From positions 1,860,001-1,924,000 of the forward strand of contig NW_024104292.1 of NCBI RefSeq assembly GCF_003945595.2: a stretch of DNA of 64,000 nt. The letters run 5' to 3'. The notes under the pieces are model-generated. The model was given only the letters and a program-made list of their open reading frames with translations, had not been told where the DNA came from and did no database searches. The DNA is from Pipra filicauda (taxonomy: Eukaryota; Chordata; Aves; Passeriformes; Pipridae). The translations under genes and the position numbers were made by a program. Of the stretch, positions 12,765 through 23,550 are shown one piece after another; positions within the stretch are counted from its first letter, which is position 1; the number at the start of each line of letters is the position of its first letter.

Positions 12765-12935
12765 AATAATAAATGTGGAGCATTTATGTAACACTTTGCC
12801 TATGGAGGCTCCGTCGTGCAGAACAAAGGCTGCAGGTAACACTATCCCTCTTTTACAAGTGGTAAAATATGGCATAAAGGTGGTTTCAGCTGATTCAGGC
12901 AGTCCTAAAATTAGGGGAGTAATTCATTGGAGTTG
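12765..12935 (+). mobile_element. Possible ancient L2/MIR-like relic
   Basis: The order AATAAATGTGGAGCATTTATG, ACACTTTGCC, ACTATCCCTCTTTTAC, then GGTAAAATATGGCATAAAGG parallels the 3' part of old amniote L2/MIR-type repeats (AGCATTTATATAGCACTTT, CCCATTTTACAGATG, GAGGCACAGAG). Divergence is high, so the class is plausible but not certain. Confidence 0.45.
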
Positions 12936-13044
12936 AACTTCAGCAAAGTAGTGTTGAATTAGGCATTTATAAAGCACCAGCTCTGTGATATCTCCTCTCA
13001 CTGGCACAGGGTTGAAGAACAGAAGTATTGAGATAGAGAGAGAA

Positions 13045-13285
13045 AAAGTGCCAAAACCCCACATATTACTGGGTACAAGTATAAACCGGGAGAGGAGTTC
13101 CTAGAGAGCAGCCCTGTAGGGAGGAATCTGGGGGTGCTGGTAGGCAGCAGATTGATGTGAGCCAACAATGTGCCCCGACAGCTAAGAGGGAAAAGCACAT
13201 CATCAGCATCACCAGCTGGTGAGAAAAGGTGATTAACCCACTGTATTAAGGCAGGTGTTTCAAATACCTTTCCCCTGCCCTTTGA
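13045..13285 (+). mobile_element. CR1 RT-coding fragment
   Basis: This translates on the plus strand around 13085-13160 as EEFLESSPVGRNLGVLVGSR, matching the CR1 RT segment whose usual form is ESSxxEKDLGVLVDxxLNMS. The next stretch (GTGAGCCAACAATGTGCCCC) is the MSQQCA region with a frameshift. Neither a 3' end nor a catalytic motif is present, so it is an internal fragment truncated on both sides. Confidence 0.82.
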
Positions 13286-16200
13286 CACTCCTGGTATGTA
13301 AATTAAGGTCTTAAGCCAGCCTAAAGCAGTGTAACTCTATGAAAGCCAACAGAATGACACCACTTGGAGCCAGCTGACAGCCTTGATCATAAACGCCCCT
13401 CTGTGAAGAGAGAGACGGAGTCAAGCTTGCTTTTTAAGATGCAGATGGGATATCGATTGAAGAGGAGTTGAAGACCACCAGAATAGTCTTGTTTCCAGTA
13501 TAAGCATCAGTCTTCATTATAGATTAAAAGCACTGTGTCCATGCAATGGCTTCATTTCTCTCATCATTTGTTTTAATTACTGCTGACTTATTGTTTTGCC
13601 TCCAGTCACTTTGCTTTGACAACATCGATTAATAAGGATAATTCAGAAAAATATTAATGGAGAAAGTAGGATTTAATATCTAGGTAACAAACATATAACT
13701 TACCTTTTAAAAGGAGAGGTCTAAAATTAAAATAAAATTTAGAAAATATTGTCAGTTCTGTAAGCCATGCTGGACTTTTATGTGACAAACACTGTAACCC
13801 AATCATACTAGGGAATCACTATATACTTTACACAAAATAATTAGAGAGAAATGGGAGACGGTATTCTAAATTTGCACACGTTTCAGTTTGGTTAATCACT
13901 GGCTATTTTCAAGACTAAAGAATTTCAATAGGAAATAGCCATTCTGCAATTTCATGTGCAGCTCCTGTAGAAACCACATTCAACTTGGAAATGAGGCATA
14001 AACAGAGGATTTTCAAAAGTATTATTAATAGCCACGGACTGGAACACAAAAATCCTTTTTGCATTTTAGATAACACCTGATGTCACAAACTATAGCCACA
14101 ACCTGCTTCTTATTTCAAGAAACAGATGTGAACCATGAATTGCAAAGGCTTTACTCCATTTTGTTTCAGAATTTATTATCTCACTGGCTGAGACTTTTCC
14201 AGATAAGGTTCAAACAATATACTTCCTACACCACACAAGGCTAAATTTTCAGCTACATTCAACTTCTGGTAGTGCAAACACGTGAGCCTTATATTTTGTT
14301 GGCAAATAAAACTATTTTCTAAAGAGATTATAGGAATAATACAGCTAATATTAAAGACTGTCACACAGAATTTGGTCAAAATGTCCAAATCTATTATCAG
14401 ACTTTCAAAATTCCACCCAAATAAGAACAAGATTAATTTTCAGGAACACTGGAACCCTGTCACTGACATTGACCTTAGCAGGAATTTGGGGTACTCTACA
14501 ACTGAGAGAATGAAGATACTTTTATTTATCTGCTATATAAGAATGTAGCACCTTAATCTATAGCTCTCCCACCGGGTTAAGCATGGTAGTGAAAGCTGCT
14601 GGGTTTGGAGATAAATTGCTCTGGATTAGTTCACATTTACACTATGTAGCTGCTCAAGCCACCATGAGAGTGTGACTAAATGCCAACTATCTATTGGGAA
14701 TGGTCCCAGGTCATACCTGGGATTTCAGTAAAAATTGGGGTGAAAAGTCCATAAGCATACTAGGGAATGGTTTAATGGTTTATTAGCAAAGATGACCTTG
14801 ATCCAGGGTGCAGGAATGTTCCTGGACACACTTGGATTTATTACCATAGGTGCAGTTCTTTGTGTCAAAACTTTGCTTAAGCATTTTCAGGACAGTCAGA
14901 TATAAGGTATTACATTTGGGTAAGCCTGTGGTTCTCACTCTATTGAGAGTCTTATCTTACCAGGAAGGTAATTTTTAGAAACTTAAATCTCTCTGGGTAC
15001 TTCAGGATTTTCAGCTACCCATTGCTTTAAACATCTACCATGTCTGTGAAGGACCTTGCTTCATTCTATGTGGTATACGACAGGAAACACTTGCTCAGGA
15101 ATAAATTATGAAAATGGTGAGCAGGCTGAAGCTTAGCACAAAAGCTGCATGTAGCAAAAAAGCATAAGGATTTATGTTGAATCTTTTGTGACTGATGTTT
15201 CCCGTACTACTCAAGAAACTAGCAGGCATCTTGCTCCTTGTCTCCTCCTCCTTTTCAAACACAATTAGGGGCTCCTTGTGTTTCATGTGGGGCCCTGCTG
15301 TTCATCGTCTCACACATTACTGAGTGCCTCTTGGCCACTTGCAGAGTGGCAGTGAAAGCAGAGCCTTTTCAGGGAGAGCTGTTGGCTCTGAGCTCCCAAG
15401 GTGGTGTTGCAAAGGCAGTTTCTGATCTCAACTATGGTTGAACAAGGCTGCGATGGAGCTGTAAGACAGTGGCTTTGAAAGAAAGTTCTGGTTTTTTTCT
15501 TTTTATTACTTCCCCTCAAGGGTCAAATTGAGGAATTACTGTGAATCTTTAGCAATGGGAGCAAGCTAATATTCAGAAGCATTTATTTGAAAAGCCAATG
15601 TTTTCTATTCTCTCTTCTAAGGCTGAAGTCAAACCTCATAGCACAAAGTTATACTCACCTTGTCCAAGATGAGGGAGATACAAGTCAAGATTGCACTCCT
15701 TCCCCACTCCTTCCCTCCTGAAGCAGAGTGCCAGGGCTGGCGCTGGAAAACTCTATAGCTTGTTTCTTCTCAGTCCACAATGTGATGCTAATAACAAAGT
15801 TTGCATAAGAGTATTAAGTAACGCTTAGTGCTGTTGTAGCACCTGTCAGTTGAGACCCATTGCTACCTCAGATTTGAATTCCTCTACGTGAATTTCTCCC
15901 TTTCTTTAAAGATATATGAATTTTCCATGGTTTATTATGAAGTCAGAAACCTGCCTATAACGCTGGAGAACTGTTCAGTACCACAAGTCCAGTAGCCATA
16001 CAAATTATTAGCTGCCCCATCTGAGAAAGAACACGATAAAACACATACCTCGATGCTCCAAAGAGGGCACACACACTTATCTAAAGTGGATCAAGAGAAC
16101 ACACACATCTATACCACATGTTCTTTTAAATTAACAAACACTTTAACAGCACAGTAACTTGTATTCACAAGATGCGTCTGAATGGAAATCTGACTTTAGA

Positions 16201-16699
16201 CTTCTTGAAAACTGCTCTAATGAGAAATTAAAGCTACTGAATGATCTTATCAGAAAGGATTCTGAACACTTTCCTTGGATTAAGAAACAAAATCCCTGAA
16301 TGCCCTTTTGTGCTCAGAGTCACTGAATGTTATTGGCTTCTTTTGGGAATGTTTTTAGCTGGCTATTAAATGAGATTGGAACCAATCAGACGATCTCTTG
16401 CTGATGATTTCTGAGTAAAGCATGAAAAGAACTAGATAATTTGATCCCACATTTCCTCTTCTGTTCCTTTCATTCTGTTTAGCTCTGTTCCTTTTTCTTA
16501 TGACCGATTAAATAGTATTCAAATGTCAACAAAGGGAAGGAAGGTGGGATGTGTTTTGAAGGCCTTGACCAAAAAAAAAGTTCATTAAGCTTCTTTGCAA
16601 AAACAGCTGAAGACCTCATAGAGAAATATCTTTGTATGTTTTCAAAATGCAGCTCCTTGGAAAAGAAAGAGTAATTTTTATTTCCTTGTGCATGCCCAC
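13286..16699. other. Non-coding unique sequence
   Basis: No gene or repeat family recognised. The short imperfect tandem CACTCCTTCCC lies at about 15694-15716. Open frames on opposite strands around 15095-15520 overlap one another and look like chance. Confidence 0.5.
16695..16699. repeat. Target-site duplication, left copy
   Basis: CCCAC immediately before the TGT of the LTR; the same five bases follow the ACA at 17976-17980. Confidence 0.9.
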
Positions 16700-17162
16700 T
16701 GTCATGGTTTGAGATAGCCCCAAAATCCAATTCCCTAGCTTCATTCCCCCTCCCACATCTCAACCTAATGTGAGATGGGTTTTTCCAGACAAAACACATC
16801 AGACTCAAAGTGGGGGAAAGGGAATATATTACAATGACTGTACAAATAAATATCATATCACATTATACACACGATCACAAACTATCTCTACCATGACATA
16901 TGTATTTACAATGGATCAGATCTCTTCTCCCCTCCAAATAAAAGTCCAGGAGGGAAAGAAGGACAGATCCCTTCCAGTCCTTAAGCAGCAGCATCTTCTG
17001 AGGCAGCAATCTGTCTGTCTTCTCCACATGCAGCAGCTGATAGCTGGCTTTCTGCCAGCACTCACGAGGGAGGTATCCAAGCTCCCTCGGCCCCCTTGAC
17101 ACAGGCAAAGGGGTCTTCCGTGGGCTTCGTAACCCCAGACAAGGTCGTTTCACCACGTCATA

Positions 17163-17190
17163 TCACGAAGACACAGGGGGGTCTTCGTGA
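17163..17190. repeat. Perfect 10-bp hairpin inside the LTR
   Basis: TCACGAAGAC at 17163-17172 and GTCTTCGTGA at 17181-17190 are exact reverse complements, separated by an eight-base G-rich loop. An ACGTCA (CRE-like half site) lies just before it at 17155-17160. Confidence 0.9.
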
Positions 17191-17497
17191 CGGTCTGGTA
17201 TTTCCAGGAGATTCAAACTTGCAGGGCCTCTGTGCCCTGTCTCTCAGGCTGCCACTGTGGCAGCAGTGTGAGGGGGGGAGCCAAGGTCAACTCCCCTCGC
17301 ATTCCATCTGGCCGTCCCGGTCCAGCTCCGGGACGTCCTTTGAGCTTCTTAGCTCCTCTCTCTCTCTCCAGTGCTGCATGTCTAAAACTCTACTCCTAAA
17401 TAGGAGTCCATGTCCTCCTTCTCTCTCGGAGGTCTCAAAGGAGTTTGGGGGAATCTGATATCAGTCTTACCCCCAGAACTCTGTCTCTCAGCTGCTG

Positions 17498-17499
<2 letters not shown>

Positions 17500-17531
<32 letters not shown>
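17500..17531. repeat. (TC)n microsatellite within the LTR
   Basis: About 16 uninterrupted TC units. Open frames crossing it on both strands are simply serine/leucine or arginine/glutamate repeats and are not genes. Confidence 0.95.
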
Positions 17532-17534
<3 letters not shown>

Positions 17535-17975
17535 TTCCAGGAGTCTCCTCTGCGGTGCTGCATGTTGTTTCTGCTGCTCCTCCGGTTCAGGTCTTTATCC
17601 TGGCTCTCTGCCACCGTTTCTCTGGTCAGTGCCGGCTGCTGCTCTGCGCCCATGGAGAAAACATCTCCCGGCATACTACAGACACTTAGCCCAGTCTAAG
17701 ACTGTTCCAAGTCTCTGCAATCCCCCCAGCCGAGGTTGGGAGGGGGCCCAGAGGCCCCAAGGGGCTCAGAGCCCCTACCTCGTGGCTCTACAACATGGCC
17801 ACCTCTCCTACAACAACCCAAACTACAACTCATCTCTTCCGGTGAGCTTGTGATATGTTTACATTTTTGCAGGAGCATCCACTGGACAGAACTTCAAAAC
17901 TCCCAGGGGTTTCCACCCCTTGGGATCTACCACTTCTCTTAGCCTCTGGGGGAAAACAAAATCCAAACCACTACA

Positions 17976-17980
17976 CCCAC
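17976..17980. repeat. Target-site duplication, right copy
   Basis: CCCAC directly after the terminal ACA of the LTR, matching 16695-16699. Confidence 0.9.
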
Positions 17981-19649
17981 CTAGGGCATAGAGAGGGGAG
18001 CACTTAGGAGCATGGCTTCCATGGACTCCATTACATCTGTTCAATTTTCTAAAAATCTTCCTATTCTAGAAAATGAAAAAAATATTTTTCAGTCTTTCTA
18101 AATATGAAACAAATAAGACAACTCTAAGGAATATGCAGAGTTACTCTCTTTCTCTCAGAGGGGAAGTTCTGAAGTGGCAGTGCATGAGTACATCAGAAGC
18201 TCTATTTAATATGACTCACCAAGGGTTAATAGACCAGGCTTGAAAGAACAAATTGTGCAGAAGAAGCCAGAATAGGGATCTGTGGAGCTTGCTACAAACT
18301 CCACCAGAGCTGAAATTTAGCTGACCTCTAAAATGTTCATGAGTATTAGTGAAAGCCTATGAATTCTGAGCTGCAGATTTTTCCTGGTTTTGGAACACTC
18401 AGGAGGTATTTCTTCAGGCTAAACAGATGACTTACAGACCTCTTAGAAGTACCATAAAAACAAGTGTTAGGAAATAATACACTCCATGATATGTTGGTTT
18501 TGTGTAATATATTGCATATTATTTCTATGCACAGTGCACTTCCTTTGTTGTGTGAAATATTCACAAGCTTTCTCGGAGAGATATAATTTTTCTACTGTGG
18601 CAACAGCTGTGTAATCAATGTTTTATTGGCCAACAAGATTGAAATGCAGCTCATTCAATATTATTACATGATTGAGGTTAGAAATCCCTCCCCCACCTCC
18701 AAAATAAAGTATTAGATAACCTTTATTTAACATTCTAGTGGTAACTCATTTCGGCTGAATACTTATAACTGATACTCGCAGACAGGATATTTATATAACT
18801 GGGAGGCTGAGACAGTGGCACTGCACATATGTTTAATTCCTTATCATCATGATGATCAGCAATATTTGTTTGCTAAATGCAGGTGGGATGAAGCTTGGAA
18901 TGGTAGAGATCTGGCAGCAGTGACAAATTGTGTAGTTTCCACTTCCTGTCATCAACAGGACCTTGGGAAAAACCTCCAAAAGCATCGGATCACTTTGTTT
19001 CAGGTTTTGATGCATGCTCTGAATAAATCTCTGTCATCATCAGCTTCCCTTAGTCAGTGGAAAGATTAGGTATTTAGGGCATAAATTGGATGCCTCGTTT
19101 TAAATGATCAGTTCAGGGTCAAATAATCCATTCCATTTCAATGCTTATTTCTTTCCAAAAAACTATAAGGGAATATAAAAAACTACTGGGAAATTACCTA
19201 GGTGTTGAAGTCTACAGTAAAGATAATCAGGCAAAATCCACCATAATGAAAAGGCCAAAATGATACCCAAAAACTCTTGTTAACGGTATAAAATACTGGT
19301 AGGGAGTAAACAAATCATCTTACAACAAAATCTAAGAAGTAAAACATTGACCTTCAAATGGAAATGACTACTACACACTCCTATTTGTGCTTCCTGCTTT
19401 ATTGAGAGATTTTGTCACAAAAATGTTCGAAGGAAAAGAAAGAAATGAAAAGTATATGGTGGAAATAATTTTTATGTTGTTGTTCTCAATGCAATGTTAT
19501 ATTGAAAGTTTTTTCCCCAAAAGAGTGCAGAAATACAAAGCTTTGCAAGTTGCTGCACACAAAAATAACCAGATTGAGCAAACACTCATTGCAAATTCTT
19601 TCAGTGTAAAATAATTCACAAACAGAAACACCTTAAGGTTGTAAAACAT
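17981..19649. other. Non-coding unique sequence
   Basis: No gene or repeat family recognised. A 14-base perfect palindrome of ATC/GAT units lies at 18843-18856. Confidence 0.5.
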
Positions 19650-20230
19650 CTTGTCATGCATCTTGAAACATGTTGATGTGACAAGTTACAAGATGAAGCA
19701 ATTTGGCAGGTATACATTAGGACAAGTGCTGTATGATATGTAAATACTTCCCTGTTTTTAAGTTTTGAATATTCCAACATTTTGAAAAGCCCGCATGAGC
19801 CCTTCTAGACAATGTGAGCACAAATGACTGTATTATTCCTGAGAATGAATCTAAAGTTACACATGATGAAATGTAATCAAGCCATGTAAAGTCAGAAAGT
19901 TACCACCCATCATCTGGGCTCCTAGCACTGATTATATGTACCTTTTTGGCATACAATCAGGAATGATTGAATCATTGTGGCATAAAAAACCATTGCCCAG
20001 CAGCTGGGTGGTAATAATCGACTCTTCGTGCTTTTCCCCACCATTGCGGAAACACATTTTGCTTCATATAATATATTAGGTTTCATTATTGGAATAAGCC
20101 AGGAGGCACAACTGTCCAGATGTGGAAGCTCAGCTGTATGGTGGCAATTTGTTCACCTGTTGTAACTTAGCCTTGTTAGATCATGTGTCCATGCCTGCTG
20201 TGCTATATGCCCTAAGCCTGGCTCTTTCAG
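19650..20230. promoter_or_regulatory. Candidate conserved non-coding block
   Basis: Complex, non-repetitive sequence with balanced composition, no transposon pieces and several transcription-factor-like words (CAGCAGCTGGGTGG around an E-box, TAATAATCGA, TTTCATTATTGG). It reads like a conserved non-coding element, but conservation cannot be seen from one sequence. This is a hunch based on texture. Confidence 0.25.
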
Positions 20231-21949
20231 AGCGGTTCTTTGGGTTCTCAGATGTAGAAAACTTTTGAAAAAGTTTCCCTTGTGCATCAGTCAAACAGAA
20301 TTTTTAATTACAGACTAACCACCACAGACATTTCAATGACAACAGACACAAATAAATAAATCTCTTTGTCAGTTCAATCTTCTGACCAGTTCTTCTCAAG
20401 ATTTGGTTTGGAAACTGTAATTTTTCCTTGTGGTGAAAAGTTTCACGAGAACTAAGAGCAAAAGTTTTAAAAACTAGTCATGTTAAACAGTGATGAAGTC
20501 TGTATGCAATCTTTCTTCAGAAGCATCAGTACAGATCAAAGAAGGATCAGAAAGGTTTTTTTTTTTCTACTCTTACCCTCACAAACAGATATTCGTATGG
20601 AAAATTGGGCTGTCCTTATGTTTTTTTACAGAAAGGTGGTCTTAAACACTGTCTCTGAAATAAAAAACTGTAGAAGCTGCCTTCAATCTATTTTCTTTTC
20701 CACCTTCTGTTTCAGTAAGTATCACCAACAGATTCTTCCTGAAAGTCTCAGGGACACCAGAGGTCAAGTAATTCCTTAAGACTATCCTTTGGGACACATC
20801 ATTGAGAAAGCAGAGAACACCACGAACTATAGGAAATGGTTTCTATATTAGAGCAGCACAGCAGGATAAGACTCCACAAATAATTGTTTTCTTGAATTGG
20901 CTGGTAAATGGAAGGGGAAGTTTTTTTCAACATGCAACTTTTTCTTTTCTTTTTTTTTTTTTACTTGTCTAAATAAAAAGAAAATCAATAAAACATTGGA
21001 AACATTTAATTTGATCTGTAAATGAAGAACTTTATTCTAATTTTGGAAATCTTTAGGAAAAAATATACTAATGGCTCTAGAGTTCTTTTTTAAAATCCTT
21101 TTCCCAAAATAAAGGAAGAAAGTGGAATGTGTCCCTTTTAATCAGTAGCTCAGTATCAAGGGAGCTTTTTCTGGACTGGGAGATTTGAGTTCAATTCCCT
21201 ACTTTGTCTAGAGGAAGGAAGACTCACATCTCCTATGGATATTTCTGCAATTAATCTCCTACTAGGCTTTTTGCATGAGTTGTTCTCAAATTATAGTTTC
21301 ATAATTGGTAGAGTCAGGTCCCCTTTCTGATTAAAGCTACAGGATTGCTATCCTCCCCCCTTGTCTTTGGATGGCTGTTCCATTTCCCTCCTGCTGCTAA
21401 CACCTGTATAGCCAGGAATATGGCCTGGCAGCAAAGTAAATTCACGTGGAAGAAAGAAATAATGGTTTCTGCCTGGATCCAATCCTGTCTCTAGGTTTGT
21501 TGATGAGCTGCTGATGGGCTAGTACTGATGATGGTGCGAAGGAAAGGGTGATATTGCACTGCTGGAAATAGGCAATGGAGCATGCCGCCCAGGGTCTTAG
21601 CTGTTAGTGACCCACAGCTTGGATTTATGAAACTGAGCTCTCTGATTTCAGCTTAGCTCTACTGAAAAGACTTGGTGTTGAGCTCTAAGGGAACATAAGC
21701 CAAAGCCATGCAAAATAAGAAGTGAAAACACAGGCAGAAGGAAAATTGTTGAGCCATAAATTAAGTCCTTGGGAGGAAACTACTGACACATGATGGCATA
21801 AAACTCCAAGAAATGAGAGCAATTCAGCAAGGTTGAGGTTCAGTCATTTCCAACAAGGAGGTTGACACTTCCCCATCTGACTGATGGCTGCATGGACAGC
21901 AGACACTCACAGGGTGCCTCTTGTCATGGGCAGCAAGCGTGCTCCTGCT
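20231..21949. other. Non-coding unique sequence, possible MIR-like trace
   Basis: No gene recognised. Around 21170-21240 the words CTGGACTGGGAGATTTGAG and GTTCAATTCCC faintly recall the 5' half of MIR-type SINEs. Poly-T runs lie at about 20555 and 20950. Confidence 0.4.
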
Positions 21950-23550
21950 GAGCCTACTAGCCTGTTAGCCATGGCCGCCTGCTGTGTGTATTAACTGATA
22001 AATAATTGTTATGAGCTCACAGAATGTTTATATTCCTGCTTGCAGTGTCTCAGCACCAGGCAGGCTACAGGGCTATCCACATCCCTGCTTCTCCTGACTC
22101 TAAATATATTTGTAATGGTACAAGAGAGGCTGACAACTACTCACCACATCTTCCAGTGTAAGAGGTCAATTAGCGCAACCAAGGAGATATTTTGAGCCCC
22201 GTCAGCAGGGCTTGGAACCAAACCTGAGTCAGAGCCTTAGCCGCTGTGGTCCTGGGTAAAATGAGGTGACCATCAAACCATGCAAACAGTTAAAATACTG
22301 TGCTCTGCTGCAGCCCGGCAAGAGCCATCCAGTGTGATGTCTTATCTCCTGCTGCAAATTAGCACATGGCCCACCATCAGCAGAGACAGACATCATATTG
22401 CTTGTAATTGACATGCGTGAAGCTGTACCAGTTGACACCAGCTGAGAATCTGGCTTATGTACAACTTGCATTGAATTTATTGGCAGCTTGGTTTATGCAC
22501 ATAGGCTTTGTCTTCAGCGCAGAGAGGGGATTTTCTGCAGGATTTATAGCTATCTTCCTGTAAAACACTAGTAGAGACTGGATGCTGGTAGTTTTTGCTA
22601 AAAATAAGTAGCCAAAATCAGTTGCTGGTGGGGATTGTAGGGCTTAGTTCATTTAGTTTTACTGAGGTTACAATCTGTACCTTGCCATTAGGATTTTGCA
22701 GCAAGAGTCATCTCTGCGAAGAAACACCATCGCTAAAGACAAGCCATAGCTGACACCAAAATTTGTATAACACATCATGTTTCCCCAACAGGAAGAGCAC
22801 ATGCAGGGATGAATACCAAAAATTCACTGATACATACTGTTTGGTTTAGTAAGAAGACACATTACGTTTCTTTTGCCCATTATAACGGCGAGCTAAATTG
22901 ATCCTAAAAAGGTACTGGTCCGTACAAATGGGAAAGCTGCTGTATTCATATGTGCATAATAGGTTCATCCCTGCTGGGGAACTAGCAATAGGTTATGGGT
23001 AGTTGAGAATCGACATGCCTAATTGCTTCACCTTGGTAATCAGTGACAAAATGTGGGGAGAGGAGCAGGGGTAAAAGTAGCCAGGGTGGCTATCAGGCAG
23101 GCTAATGCATAATTCATCTATTTCTTCTCATGAAGCTTCGTTTCCAAACTAGTGATCCTCACTGTAACTCCCATCCTCTTTTTCATTTGTCTCATTAGAC
23201 CCACTGGACTCATTTACACCTGTTCAGATGAGTTAGCTTTCAAAGGCGACAAATGAAGGGGGAAATGAAAAAATTGCCTACTCCCCAGGGGTATTTCTGT
23301 GCTAACCCGTTCATTACTGCTTGACTAATGCCCTGAAGCATGAGCTTTTATACCCTTTATGCATTTTTGTTCTGTTCTATGTAACTAGCTGATACTATCC
23401 CTATGTCTAATTAAGACTCCCACTCCTTAATTCTGAAATAGGAGAGATTGCTGCTGTATTTCCCCACATAAAACTGTTTTATGAGCTGACAAAATCATCT
23501 TTGTTCACAACCTGTAAAACTGTACTTCTTGGGAATGAAAAATATCAGCA
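21950..23550. promoter_or_regulatory. Candidate conserved non-coding block
   Basis: About 1.6 kb with no recent repeats, moderate GC, no sustained open frame, and many complex AT-core words set in mixed sequence (ATAATTGTTATGAGCTCA, GTCAATTAGCGC, GCTAATGCATAATTCATC, TCTAATTAAGACTCC). This combination is typical of vertebrate developmental enhancers in gene deserts. No direct evidence of function exists in the sequence itself. Confidence 0.3.

Larger units (their letters stand above)
16700..17975. mobile_element. Solo LTR of an endogenous retrovirus
   Basis: A 1276-base block bounded by TGTCATGGTTTG and CAAACCACTACA, which are imperfect inverted termini of the TG...CA type. It is flanked by a perfect five-base duplication, CCCAC. 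No internal gag-pol-env sequence and no second LTR copy is visible, so it is best read as a solo LTR left by recombination between the two LTRs of a provirus. Five-base duplications are usual for ERVL-type integrases, whereas avian ERVK/alpharetroviral ones usually give six; the class is inferred from this alone. It is richer in GC and CpG than the flanks. It contains an AATAAA at about 16938 (plus) and a TC microsatellite. Its transcriptional orientation is undecided. A non-autonomous LTR element is an alternative. Confidence 0.88.

Noticed and set aside
16479..16856. 125-codon minus-strand open frame
   Set aside because: It spans the LTR boundary and so mixes transposon and flanking sequence; chance frame.
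17410..17853. 147-codon open frame and its neighbours on both strands
   Set aside because: They cross a TC microsatellite inside the LTR and consist partly of dipeptide repeats; none resembles a retroviral protein.
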